From Adineta ricciae (taxonomy: Eukaryota; Rotifera; Eurotatoria; Adinetida; Adinetidae), in the NCBI GenBank assembly GCA_905250025.1, contig CAJNOJ010000006.1, forward strand, positions 930,001 to 994,000: a stretch of 64,000 nt of DNA, written 5' to 3'. A program made the position numbers and the translations under genes. How positions within the stretch are numbered: the first letter of the stretch is position 1; each line of letters starts with the position of its first letter. Under the pieces are notes generated by a model. The model was given only the letters and a program-made list of their open reading frames with translations. It did not search any database and was not told where the DNA came from. Positions 49,342 to 62,280 of this stretch are shown in pieces.

Positions 49342-52300
49342 ATGTCTTCTATTTCAAGTAAATGGACACCGAAACAACGTGATTATGTTTCCGAACATAA
49401 ACAATTCAATAAACCAACAGCCGTAACAATAAATCATCCACTCGGTATAATTGTTGTACGTTCTCGAAATTTTAGCATAGGAATGAACTTTCATCAACGA
49501 CTTCCATTATAGGCCAGCAAACCACAAACAGTTACATCGACATCGTCACCTGTTATTGATCCACTTTCAGCGAAAATCAGTCAAGTAGATATCGACCCAT
49601 TGTCACGCGCATTATCTGCCGCGATTAGTACAAATAAGAAAGAATTATCTGATGAAATAGCAGCGACAGCACCTGATACGTTCGAGCCATGGTCGAGTAA
49701 GAAAAGTTTGATATTAAATCAATACTCTACAACCAAGAAAATCAGTATGACAACTGCAATGAATAATAGTAATGATGAATCGACTATTGATAATTCTAAA
49801 GGTAGGAAGGCGTTCATTGTGTTGGAAATATTATCCGTTTATTTATTTAGCTTCGGATATGACCACAACATCGGAAAGAATAAAAAATCGCTTAGAGCAA
49901 TTAGATGCATTTGAAGTAAGAATGTACCTGAATTGTCGAAATCTATGTATCTCATGTTCCTATGTTGTTTCAGGGTGGACAACAAACTCAAAGTTTAACT
50001 CAACAGGAGTACATCAATCGAATCAATGAAATGAGCCGAGATATGAGTCAAGCATGGAAAAGTGATCAACGTGTTAAAACATTAAAAATCGCCATTCAAG
50101 TAAGAACAGTCGTTCGTCTAATTCGGATTCTGCTAACTGTTACTTTGCTTGCAGTGTTGTAAATTATTAGCTGATATGAATGTCATGGAATTCTATCCGA
50201 GTAAATTCTGTTTGATTACAGATGTATTGGACACATTTGGTAGGAAGATAGAAAGAAGATATCCAATGATTTCTATTCCCTTGTCTAGGTAAAATGGTCT
50301 ACACACGTTTGTTAGAAAAATGTGCATCACCGAATGGCAAAATTCGTAAGATAAGATTAAATATTCAATAGAAAATAATAGTGCTTACTTTTCTTAGCGG
50401 ATCGTATTGTGATTGATCTTGTTCCAGAAACAACACGCGAAACTGCTCGAAATTGGTTTTATAAAATCGCTATTATTCGTGAATTACTACCACGTATTCT
50501 TGTTGAAGCAGCGATTCTTAAATGTTACAACTTCTTATCTGCAACGTAATGGTCATTTTCATTTCTCCGACAGTACTAGATTTGCTTTGATTCTTCTAGA
50601 CATTATCAATCTACATTGGTACAATTAGTCAAAATGTGCCGAGGTATTGGTGATCCATTAGTTGCTGCCTATGCTCGCTGCTATATTTGTCGAGTAACTA
50701 TGATTTGAACGCATTGAATCGATTAGAATTTTCTGTTAATATATCATAGGTTTCTATTGATATCGATTTCACACATCGTGAACCGATCGAAGTCGCTTTT
50801 ACAGATTTATGTCAGTCATTTCATCAAATAACTACGCCAACTGTTAAAAATCTATATGCATCGCAAAAATTAACAACTAGCATATATTTATCCCTATATT
50901 CACCAGCATTAGATTGGATAGTTCAATGTTTATTACATAAACTAGATGACAAGAAAACCGAACAAATGATAAATAAAACGAAAGCAGGCTTAGACATGCC
51001 AAGGTAAGCAGGAGAGTTTCACTTTACAAAGATGTCGCATTCATATGTTCTTGTTTGATTGCTTTAGCGGCGGTGTCGTATTGAATGCACTTTTGAACAC
51101 ACTTCCGCCAAGTCATGTTCGTGCGAAAGTACAAACATATATTGGAATGATCAATGACTGTGACGAACAATATTTTCCCAAAGTAAACTAATGCAATTTT
51201 TACCAAGAGAGTACCAATGAAGATTATTTTAGAGTATATTATATCGTTCATTGGGTTTATCTCTTCTCCTATCACCGCCAGAATCAACACCCTCAGATTT
51301 ACAGATACTGAGCAGTGTTTGGAAAGTGGTGACGAAGTTCAAAGATCCATCGGTGAGAAGAACTTTCTCTAACTCAAGCGTAGAAAAACTCGTCTCATTC
51401 CTTTTAGAGTTACATGGCATGCGCTGAAGTATGGACGGAATTAACTTCCAAAGAATATTCTGTAAAATCTTCGATTGAACTCATTCGTCCATTCTCGTCA
51501 TTTTTTCATTTGAATAGATTCGAGAAGTGAACACTATGATAGGTGATATTATCAAGCATTTAACACCCGATCGTGCTTTCGAAGAATATTATGGGAGATT
51601 GCACGCAATTATGATCAAACTGTTAACAAATGTCGAAGATTTTGCAGCTCTATTCTCAATGGTACTGAATGAAAAAGAACTCGTTTGATTATACTGTTCT
51701 TGTTACTACTAGGATAAAATCTTGCCATTTCTCGATTTGTTTCAACGAGAAAACGTTCGAGTAGACATCTTCAAATCGATCTTACATGCATTTGTCAGCA
51801 GGTTTGAATGTTAAATGATGTTCTACTTCAACCATATCACTTATCTATTTGTCTAGAAGCTCACAGGAAAAAACTAATGATCCAGTGTTAATAGCTGCGT
51901 TGATTCATTGTGCTAAATGTGTGCACGACACACTTGGGTAAGTCTGGTTTGTTTACGTATACAGGAATGTAATCGTTCATTATACAGAGCTTTGACAAAT
52001 GATGATGAGCTACGAGAAGTTAGTGGACTCTTATCTGCTATCATACGAAAGGTTGATTACGGCAAAGATGTTGAGCAAGAGTTGAAGTTTTGTGTGGAAG
52101 CTCGTGGATTATTTGGTTATATCGATTCAGTTACAATTACACTCATTCAAGTAAGAAAAACAGAAAAAGGAAAGACACTTTCGTTCTTAACAATTATCTC
52201 ACGTTGATAGAAAGTCAATAAACTGGCTATATCCACACACCGTAATGTCAATGGCGTTCATTCACCTGCTACATCATCATTCATCCGGGCTTGTATGGCT

Positions 52301-53403
52301 TTTTGTTATATTACAATTCCATCGTTAGAACATCCGTTACATAAACTTCAATTATACACACTTTGTGCACAAACAGCATATTTGAATCAAAGCCCTTCAC
52401 AGGGTAGGATGAGGGCAAATCGAAATCGTTTGTAACTTCTTCTCATAATGTATTTCAGGAGATGGCTTTCTCAAAACCGCAATTACTTTGCTATCTGAAT
52501 TTCCAAAACAAATTGAAATCGAAGGAAAGCCAATATCAAGTGATCGATATCTCTATGAATCGATTACTAATATCATGGGCACACTTGTTGTTGTACCAGT
52601 ATGCGACTTTATATGTATAACTTGCAGAGAAAATTTTATTCTTTCTTTCAAAAGGATAATCCCGATGGCGGTGTTCTATATCTTGCTAATGGATTAAGTA
52701 ATGTCATTAGTCAAATGAAATGTTTCGATGAAGCAAGTGAAACACGTGCGCTGCTTCTGATGAATATGCTCTGTTTTCTTACTACACAAGTTCAATCAAC
52801 ATTACCGTATCATATTCCAAAAGGTATGTTCTCATGTTGACCGAAGAATGTCTTCAGTCTTTGTTGAAATTAGTCGAATCGAATGATACTTTGTATGGCA
52901 ATGATGAAAATTTTATTAATGAAATGCATCAACGGTTGAGTCACATTTGCGAACAGATCATTCAGATTCTGAAAGATGTGGGCAATACGGTAAATATGAA
53001 AGAATGCATGTTATAGACGCGAACTCTTCTCTGAATCTTTAGAATCCAAAGCGTCAGTCTTCATTGGCTCTCGAGTTTTTCAATCGTTTCATTGCGCATA
53101 CCGACTTGAGCCAGCCGAAATGCTTAAAATTTGCCGTAAATCTTTGGAATTTAATTCAGAAAAATGCCAGTCCTGACACACAAAAGACTGCCGTATGTCT
53201 CACTAAAGTGCTCTTTTGAAAATATCCTGTTTTTTTCGTTGTAGAAACGAATGTTGATTGCCATTGAGATTAGTTCGAATTCTGATCAGTCCTTTAAACG
53301 TTTACTCGAACTTCTATCCGGCACGATGAATGAAAGTAGTCGAGTATCATCTCGCTCGTCGTCAACATCCAATTCGATACAATCATTCAATACTGGTGAT
53401 TGA
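49342..53403 (+). CDS. VPS35L: VPS35L, Retriever complex subunit (C16orf62 homologue)
   Basis: Core subunit of Retriever (VPS35L-VPS26C-VPS29), which works with the CCC complex to recycle integrins and other cargo from endosomes. Twenty-two exons give 974 residues, close to the human length: 49342-49455, 49513-49801, 49851-49915, 49974-50099, 50155-50239, 50289-50345, 50398-50545, 50600-50693, 50750-51003, 51068-51182, 51233-51352, 51408-51461, 51518-51661, 51713-51801, 51857-51937, 51988-52150, 52211-52403, 52459-52598, 52655-52823, 52874-52989, 53043-53192, 53245-53403. Diagnostic stretches are DFEPW-type [81 protein letters not shown] and [11 protein letters not shown], in the human order. 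The protein is an all-helical solenoid without a signal or membrane segment. AATAAA is at 53517. Confidence 0.96.
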
Positions 53404-53836
53404 AATCTTTTCCAAAATTAGCAATAATGATTCTCTCCATACCTGTGATTAGTCGATTTCGTCCTTTTTATTTCTGTGGAAACCAATTATGATTGATTTA
53501 TGTATTTTCTTATAAAATAAAGATTTTTTTTTAGATCATTTTTAATACCATACGAAGAGTTGTTTGTGTTTTTCTTGAAAGTCCAGTTAAGTCAAACTGT
53601 TTACTTTGTTTTTATTGTGAAAGAAAAGTCCTTAAACGACACTTATTCTAAATATGAATCACTCGAGAGAGAAAACCATTCTATGCTGACATAAAACTAT
53701 TCCTTATATTTCTTGATGACGCGAAAATGAATGAGGCCAGAAAATGAGAGGGAAAGAATAGATAATTTTGACGTTATTATTGTCTGTCTACATTTATCAT
53801 AGCACCAACAAACACCTTATTTATTTGAAACTTGCT
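53404..53836. other. Convergent spacer VPS35L / spondin
   Basis: Only about 430 bp separate two convergent stop codons, so 3' UTRs may nearly touch or overlap. AATAAA for VPS35L is at 53517-53522. TTTATT (AATAAA on minus) lies at about 53819, very close to the spondin stop. Confidence 0.6.
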
Positions 53837-56800
53837 TTAACATGGGGTGGTTGTTTGACAATAGCGCGACTCTTTCAATGGTCCACACCGTTTGCCCCCA
53901 TTACGTGATCGACGTACAGGTACACGTGTACGCGTTTGCATAGCATCTTGACCACAACCGGTGCATGACGACCAAACGCTCCATTGACTAACAACACAAT
54001 CGACCGGTGCTAAAATGAATTACCATCGAACAAATATATCTGTTAAGGGGAAGAATACATACGACAACGAATAGTATGACATGGTTGTGTCTCTTCCAGT
54101 TGTATCGATCGGCAACGATGATCGTCAACGTGATGTTGGATTAATAGTGTTCGGCTGCGACGTCGAATACCATTCGGCCCACATGTTACTGAACACTCAC
54201 TCCATTCACTCCAAGGACTTGTCGGACATGATCGATCAGTACCTGTAGAAGAAAAGTATTGAAATGTTATTTGGTTTTCGATAATCTATACCTTCGGCAA
54301 GGAAACTTTTACAGGCTGTCTCGCATTCCATTTTATCAGCGAAATTGTTCTTGTTATTACCACGGGCAGGACATGAGGTGAACGGTACGCATAACATACT
54401 CGTCTTATTGTAATGATAACGTTGTAAACCACGGCATCGATTATCTTCAGCTGGTTCGGACATACATCGATCTAGACAGTCGATTGTAGAAATTTAATAG
54501 AATATTTTCTTGCACTTATCCAGGTTTACCTTTATTCTCATTTTTGTTACAATGCATTGAATCTGCACCTTGACATTGACGTTTTTCGACCAAATGAATG
54601 TCTTGGCATTGAGGATCATGATGTGAGTTATCATTGATAAACCATCGTCGTCGTTCTGTAACTCCTTGGCCACATGATACAGAGCATGGCGAGAATGATG
54701 ACCAGTCAGTCACAGCACATCTAAAACAAGACCTTTTAGATTGAAAAGTAAAGCGAAAGCAATTCATTTACTGCGCAACTTGTTGATTATCATCATCACA
54801 ATCATCACCTGATCTTTCGTAACACATTTCACTTTCACTTAGCCGTTCATTACATCCGTTATGATCCCGATTTTTGTACATTCTAAAAATATAAAATCCA
54901 TTCGGAAATGTTGTACAAGACAAATGTAGAAAGCCAACCTTGTTCGTGTTCGTAGACCATTTCCACATTTGACATTACAAGCACTCCATTCTGACCAAGG
55001 CGATGTCATACAACGAGGATCAGCCGATTCTTCTTCTGCAAACATTGAGAGTATTTCATAGAACAGAGCAGTGAATGGAAAAAAAAATGATACGCACCAA
55101 GTAATTCAACGTTCGATTTAGCGACTTCTTTTTCGCTCTCGACTTCGCTTGTACGACTCAAATCGACAAAATCTGGACCAAAGTCAATAACTGACGGTGT
55201 TTCCGTATGCTGTGGACGACCACTTGGACATGATACACCTTGTGTCATCACCCGTTTAATACTCAATTTAGCAAATGGTGGTGGCTGTTGACCTAAGAAT
55301 TCAAATATAATAAAGAAAAATCAGTATAAACCTATTGTTTTGTTTAACGATCGTACCAAAGAATGGAGATCGATTATCGGTAATATTGCTTGAAAGAATA
55401 GGCATAATTGGCTTACGATGATGTTCTGGGCGTTTTGGTCCCTAACGAAATATGAAATGTATATTCGGTTGCAAAAAATCAAAAGTTTCATTTACATTGT
55501 AGCGAACGCCCATGTCAGTTCCTGCGTCAAATGGATGAAGTAATTCTTCGTAGTTATCTAACCAGGTGCAATTTGGAAGACATAAGTCTAAGCCGGATAC
55601 ACCTAGTTAAAATAATGAAAATGCCGAGTAGATTTTTTATTTTGTGCACAAGAAAAACGACTCAATTTACCAGCAACCCAATCGGGTGACGGCCCAAGCA
55701 TTGTTACAAACGATAAGAAATGATGATTTCTCGATGATGTAACGGCACCTGTAGTAGCTTTTGTAACATTAACTGTCCATAGGCCAGGTACGATCATTAT
55801 ATTTCGAATGACACCGAACTTGGTCTGAGAAAAAAAAACCAGGAACAGTTTTGGTTTCGCTCTCGACTAATCAGTTTAGTAGAATAGAAAATCTTACGTG
55901 ATTTTTTATTTCTTTCTGCATTGTTCCAATGGCACCCCATTCGGCAACTTGTTTCAAACCATCGCTAGCGATCTCACCATAGTTCCACACTAGATTACAA
56001 AAGAAATGTAGAAACTACGACATTTTTTATTGGAATTAATTACGTGAATATTCTTGACTATGAACAGCTCCAATCAAATCAGACCAATGGAGAAGATGTT
56101 CTACAAAACGGTAGATATGTATTACTTTCGATAGAGATAGTATTTACCAGGTGGCCAATCTTTTGGATGCGTTTGTTTTGACCACAAGCCTTGAAATGTT
56201 ATTTGAAATTTCGCTTCGTCACATGCACAGCAAGGATGACGAGGTCGAAAAGTAGCCTTTGGCATGTCTATAGAAATTAACTAGATGTTCATAGAGAAAT
56301 TTGCATGTTGTCTTTACCTGTCATCATTTGTTTGTGTTTATGTTTCATAGAATTATCATTGCAGTCAATTGTACATGATTGACGTTCTTCCAAAACTTCC
56401 GTGCAATGACCATGCATAGCAGCACGCTTGTCTGCATACATTCTTGTTCGAGTTTGCACACCCGGTCGATGACATGTAGCGTTTGAACATGCTGACCATT
56501 CACTCCACATTGAAACCAGACATCGTGGATCGTGAACCACTGTGAAACAAGAAAGATTCTATAGCAGTTCTTCTACGGTATCAATTAGACATACTTGATT
56601 TATGATCTTGAATGAGTTCATCACACATTGCTTCGCATTCTTCGTGTGTCATGAAATTATTGTCATTGCCTATGCAAAACAAGACTTCCAGTAGTTAAAT
56701 TAAAATACATTGTATCTCTACCTCGACATCCACCATATGAAAATTTAGTACATTTACGCGTTGTAACATCAAAATAGAATCGATCGATAAATTTAGTACA

Positions 56801-59800
56801 TGGGCCAGGTTCAAGTGGATGCATGCATTTCTCTAAAATAACACAAATATTCTGATCATTCGTAGAATACATTCTTTTTAATAACGTACGTTTCCTTTCA
56901 GCAGATTCCATACTTTTAATCATTGTTCGTCGTGTGTCTGACAGGCGATACATTTGTGCTGGATCGCAAGGTGTATGACAATCACGAAATTCTTCTAATG
57001 GTTCCGAACAAAAGCCCATTGCTAAAAATTTGACTTTGTATGCACGAAATCGAACTTGCGTGCCAGGTCCACAAACAGACGAGCAAGCGCTCCATTCGGA
57101 CCAAGGTAAAGTCATACAGCGTGTGTCTTTGCCATCCTCTAAAGACATAAATATATTATTCGATATATTTGTGTTAATTAGAATCCGAATTCAAACCTGT
57201 GCGTCCGCGTAATAGAATGTCGCATGTATCCTCACATACATCTCGTGTAAGGAAATTATTGTCATTAGCACCACAACCGCTGTAGTCAAATTCTAGACAT
57301 TTACTCATGTCCAAATTGAAATAGAAACGACGTTCATATTGTGCACATGAGCCGATTTCGAGTGATTGCATGCAAATACGTTTTTTCTCGATCATATCTG
57401 TTAAACGACCCTGCTCACAGAGAGGCTTCATTCCAATACAGGACTCTTTTTCCATCAGTTGATATTCCGATCGGCATTGAGGCTTGTCGCCACCTTTGAG
57501 CATGGTACGTGATCGAGTGCGCATACCTTCGCCACAAGTAACCGAACAATGAGACCATGCTGACCAGTCACTTACCATACACCTAAAGTCAAGAGTAATT
57601 TACTTGTAAAGCATGTTTTAACAGAAGATTCCAAAGCTTTACATCGAACTATCCAATGAATGCGGATGGTTATTTGTCATTATTGATGAGCATGATGTCG
57701 AATGACATGAAGCCATATCGTAAGTTCGTTCATTGCAGTGATGACGGAAAGCTTTGTCCGGCATAAGATACGAACGTCGTCGTGTTTTGATGCCATGACC
57801 ACAAGTCACCGAACAGGATGACCAAGGCGACCACTCGGTTAAACGACATTCAGGCGTTGAGGCTTCTTCTACATCGAAGAGTAAGAAAAATTGTAGTTTG
57901 CCAGAAATCTAGTTACCGTAAGCGTAAACTAATTTTCCTGAATGATCGTATTTTTGTTTGACTCGTTCATTTCGATGATGCGCCTGTGAGAGATCAACAT
58001 CAGGCGATGATTCTTCGCGGTGATGGTGATTTGTTCGTTGAAAATGTTGTCTACCATTCTGATTATTTGGACACTGAGTTCCACGAACAAGCGTACGTTG
58101 AAGTGTAACGCGGGCAACAGGCATTATTGGTTTACCTACTCGCACAGAAGTCAGTGTAATTAAAAAGCACAGTGATCTCAGAACTAACTCATTGGATCAT
58201 GGAAAGATGATGTTGGAGAGATGGTACCAGTGATTGCGTGAATTTTCTCCAATGGTACTGTTGGCAATCGACTAGACTGAAATCAAAGTTCATACATAGG
58301 TATTTGCATGAACGCAGATCGAATCTATTGAGTTTACTGTATATGTTGTTCCACTATCAATTCCAGCATCCAATGGATAAAGATCCTCCGAATATTGTTC
58401 AACCCATGTACAGTTCGACAAACATAAATCCACTGCATTGACTCCTACAAACAAACAATAGAAAATATTTTCAATCTAATTCATTCATGATTACACGAGA
58501 CTAAAAGAGAGCATTACGAAATAATGAAGAAAGCATATATACCTGTGAACCAGTCAGGACTGGGCGAGATTTTGCTTACAAAACTCAATTTAGGATGGCG
58601 AGGAGAAACAGTAAATACATTCATTGCTGATGACATTTCATTAGATGACATTTTCAAAGGTCGAGCAAGTATTAAACTACGAATAACACCATTAAATGAC
58701 TATAACAAACAAAAAGCACTAGATCACATATGTATACAACATCAATGAGAAATACAAGAAGACAACAGGAATACAATAGGAATTATGTTTTACATTGTGA
58801 GAACAATCTACCTATGAAAGAATCAGAGGATTTTATGTTTTCATCTATGTATCTGCTGACAAGAGATAAACGATGAAAATCTCGATTCGCTCGAATCGCT
58901 TGGTACCACCATGAGCCAGACATGAGAAAACGCAAACCAACTGAATCTCTTTCACGTTGCTATTTAAATTTTTGTAAAGAAAATCAATGATTGATAAAAG
59001 GTATCTTCGTCATACTAACTTCATTTGCTAAATCTTGTTCAAGTGTGTGAGTATCACCAGTGAGAACGAGCTGACTTAAACCACGATTGGCATATGCACC
59101 AATTTCAAATAATGAATAATTGGAATTATGAACAGCACCGACAGTTGTTGAAAAGTGAGCTTTTATACAATAGAATTCCACGTTTCATAAGATCAAGCGA
59201 AGTTTTCTCTTACCTGCTGTTGCTGGCCAGTCTTTTTTGTGCGTCTGTGGTGACCAAAGTCCTTTAAATGTTAATTGATATTTGGCTTCACCGCAAGCAC
59301 AACATTGTTGCATCATTTTTTTCATATGCATTTCTAAAGAAGAAAACAAAGCAAGTCTTGTTATACTAACATACAACATTGCTTATTCCTTGGCATACTA
59401 ACGATCTTCACACATGGTATAGGTTAACGCATTATCATCTTTGAACCAAACCGTATCCGATCGTACTACAGTTGCTCTAAACACAGTAGGTTTGTACTGT
59501 TTCACCTACTCTAGTCCTTAGAAAAACAATATCTACTTGAATGAAATACATCCCTGCGGATGACGTGGTGCAATCCAATCGACAGAAATCGAATTTTTCG
59601 ATTTATCTGGATTGGCATCTGTAACACCGCCAGGACAATTACGTTGACTGATGATCGCTTCTTGCGTTGACTCGTCATTTGTATGCGTCGATGGTAGTAA
59701 CTCAAACTGTCCGACTGGACGATAAGCTTGATCATCAGACCATGTTGATGGTACAGCAATGAGCATAAATTCTTTGAACGATGATTGATACGTTTGACTT

Positions 59801-60044
59801 TTGAAACCACTCAATGAAACTAGAAAAATAATCGTTTGATATCGTATATCTTTAGAAATACTCTTTTACCTTTGTATGTTCGACCCGGAACATATGTTTT
59901 GAAACTACCTTCGACTGTTATACGAAAGCCATTGTCCCCTGCCGTCTGAGGTACTAGATATCGTGATGAACGATAGCAAGTCGGCGGTTGTGCAAGAACA
60001 ACATTGTAGAAAAGTAGTAAGTGAAGAACATACACAACTAACAT
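53837..60044 (-). CDS. F-spondin-like secreted matrix protein with duplicated spondin_N/TSR/Kunitz block
   Basis: Secreted adhesion protein; F-spondins guide axons and cell attachment. Twenty-eight exons close in frame to 1457 residues: 60044-59870, 59819-59537, 59476-59403, 59333-59214, 59159-59020, 58699-58543, 58444-58338, 58276-58189, 58135-57917, 57868-57643, 57582-57197, 57138-56890, 56832-56722, 56669-56595, 56539-56318, 56267-56148, 56100-56044, 55989-55898, 55824-55671, 55602-55496, 55441-55357, 55292-55098, 55035-54939, 54882-54772, 54720-54530, 54471-54292, 54242-54063, 54009-53837. Order: signal peptide (1-18), reeler (to about 177), spondin_N 1 (178-454), TSR1, TSR2+Kunitz, TSR3+Kunitz, TSR4 (to 877), spondin_N 2 (878-1147), TSR5, TSR6+Kunitz-like, TSR7, TSR8. 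TSRs show WSxWSxC and CG; Kunitz domains have six Cys. Ordinary F-spondins have one spondin_N domain. Confidence 0.9.
58812..58959 (-). other. Exon-like segment inside spondin intron 5 (possible poison exon)
   Basis: A 148-nt open segment bounded by a good acceptor (TTAAATAG) and donor (GTAGAT). It lies in a 320-nt intron, unusually long for this gene. Its phase does not fit the next exon: inclusion would hit a TAA at once. Skipping it joins exon 5 to 58699-58543 in the correct frame and matches the second spondin_N copy. So it is either plain intron or an alternative exon that truncates the protein within the first spondin_N domain. Confidence 0.3.
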
Positions 60045-61478
60045 TGTCTTGTTAATGTAATGTATGTTGAGAAAATGTACCTGTGCTTGTTCGAACTACA
60101 AGAGAGAGAGAGAGAGACAAAAAAAGAAAGGAAATATGAATATTTCAGGACATAACCAACAATTGTGATAGAATACAAGGAAAATAATAACAACAACAAC
60201 TAAGACGAAGAATTGTATGTTTGTATATGGAAAGCACCAGAAAGAAAGAAGAAAGAGACAGAGAAAGAGAGAAGTAAGTAATAAATCAATAATAAGCGAA
60301 AGACAGTATATTCTATTGAAGAAATACGACGATGATGATGATGATGATGAAAGGCTAATTTCTCTTTTTTCTCCTCGCACTTTTGTTTTCTCTGATATGC
60401 CAACTGACAATCAAACGAAATCAAATAAAATCTTCAGACAGTTTCAATAATGTCCAATTACAGATATAATACAAAAATACTATTCAGATTTAATAATCCA
60501 AAGCAGTTTTACAATACTCAAGAGAATAGAAAACGCACGTTCATAATCGAAAACAATGTTGAAATTCAGAATTCTATAAGATGTTCTCTTTTCTTCTGCT
60601 TCTTCTTTCTTGCTAAGTCAGTTCATAAATAATTTAGGTTTTCATCGATTGAGAAGTGATTTTTTCTCATCAACAAACTTGCTGTGATCTCGTCCTTGAA
60701 AGTAAGTAGTTTCACTGTTCTACAGAGACGACTATAATCGAAAAATGTCTATCTTGATAATAAGAGAACTCTATAATTATAAATAGTACTTCGAGGGCAC
60801 ATAGATAATACTAAACATGCTGTCTTTTCGTAACAAACAGATGGCATTGCCTAAATGACATTCTTTTGATATGCACAATTTATTAAGAAATCCTAAAGAG
60901 GCCAACTCGATATCGACGATTCCGCATCGTTATCAGGCGAAAAAAACATTCAGCTTACAATCAAGCGATTATGTTTCCTGTGAGTCTCTTTTATTGGCAG
61001 CTAAAAAAAAGAAAATCTCTTTTCCGTCTGTTCTCTTATTCAATGGGCTCTTATTTACTTTTGAACTTGCGATTGAATGCAAAATGTCCTTACTCAAAAA
61101 GCAATCATACTAACGGCAGCGAGTCTATCAAAACAGCTGCCATGATTCAAAAAATAAATGGAAAGTCACCGCAACATCGACATTATTCCATGAAGAATTT
61201 ACTTGCAAACCAATAGATAATATACCTAACAGATAGTATATTGTTTTTCAACGTATTGAATACTTGACTCAATAAACATGTACACACGCAAGTTCTACTA
61301 ATGAACGTCATAAACAAACACAAGAAAAAATTGAAAAATGATTAAACAGTACCAAAATTGTTTAGTGTCTAGAACGACAATACACACGCGCATGCACACA
61401 TATACACACACAAATGAGATAATAAAAAAACAGTGATAGATCTATTATTGACTATGATATATGAATTCATGTCGTGTA
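60045..61478. other. Intergenic region
   Basis: It holds the 5' UTR and promoter of the spondin gene and the 3' UTR of the AT-hook gene. Simple repeats include GA near 60099 and GAT near 60330-60350. A 60871-61113 plus-strand frame has no supporting feature. Confidence 0.5.
60329..60351. repeat. GAT trinucleotide repeat
   Basis: About seven GAT units in the spondin upstream region. The Asp-rich or His-rich frames across it are repeat artefacts. Confidence 0.7.
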
Positions 61479-62280
61479 TTAAGCGTTCGTAGTCGTATTT
61501 GCAGCTACTGGTGTTGATTCTGCGGATAATTTTTTTGGTCGGCCTCGCTTCTTAGTTATGCTATCGGATTTAGCTGGTGGTTTTGCTTTTAGTGCTGATT
61601 TTTTGGCAGAAGCTGATCCAGATGGGCGACCGCGGCCCCTGCCCGATGAAGTTTCTGTTGATACTGGAGATTTCGCCGGTTTTACAACCTTTTTAGGCGA
61701 GAATCCCGATGGTCGTCCACGTTTTTTCTTTTCTAGTGCAGATGCACTATCTGTTTCTTTTAGAACTTCTACCGGATTTGCTCGAACCTAAAAGACGCCT
61801 TTATCAGATCGATAGTTTCTGAAAACGGTAAGTTTTACTTGTGGTTTTCCGATGCTATTGACTTCTTCAGTTGGCGCGACCACGCCCTTCGATGGTCGAC
61901 CGCGTTTCTTTTTATTTGCGTCACCATTTACTGACGGTTGTTCTTTTTTTTCTGATGTTGTCGGTACAGCTTTTTTGGCTGATGACGTGTCTCCTGTTGT
62001 TTTGCTTGGCCGACCACGGCCACGTTTAACTCCACTGGCAGTCTTTTCCACCTTCATTGTACCTGCCGACTTCGGTGGACGACCTCGGCCTCTCTTTGCA
62101 TTGACATTACCTGATGATCGATTGTTTTTACCTTGATCTAGATGGCAAGTATTCCTCTATGAGTGGCAAATAAGCAAACAAAACTCGTTTACCATGAACA
62201 CTGTTGGCTGCTGCGTCTGTATCCATAGGCAAAACTCCGGCACTGTCATTCAAAGTTGAAGCATTGTTTTGTTGTTCCAT
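61479..62280 (-). CDS. HMGA-like protein with six AT-hooks
   Basis: Probable chromatin architectural protein binding the minor groove of AT-rich DNA. Three exons (62280-62193, 62137-61839, 61787-61479) give 231 residues. Six AT-hook cores are visible in order: RGRGRPPK, RGRGRPSK, KRGRPSKG, KRGRPSGF, RGRGRPSG and KRGRPKK. They are spaced by Lys/Ser/Ala/Thr/Pro-rich linkers. The first 30 residues are acidic-polar without a hook. There is no HMG box, SET, PHD or other domain, and no long acidic tail. Vertebrate HMGA proteins have three hooks in about 100 residues, so this is roughly a doubled version. AT-hooks are also found in many remodellers, so HMGA orthology is not established, but the DNA-binding role is well supported. 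Confidence 0.85.

Noticed and set aside
52824-52846. A 23-nt intron in VPS35L, giving ECLQSLLKL before VESNDTLYG
   Set aside because: Such an intron is too short. A 50-nt intron ending at the TAG at 52871-52873 keeps phase and joins YHIPK directly to VESNDTLYG, as in the human protein.
58524-58748. Plus-strand 74-codon frame starting MKKAYIPVNQ
   Set aside because: It is the antisense shadow of spondin exon 6 (58699-58543), whose minus-strand product matches the spondin_N domain.
60096-60450. Hydrophobic or Asp/His-rich frames upstream of the spondin gene
   Set aside because: They follow GA and GAT repeats and have no domain or splice support.
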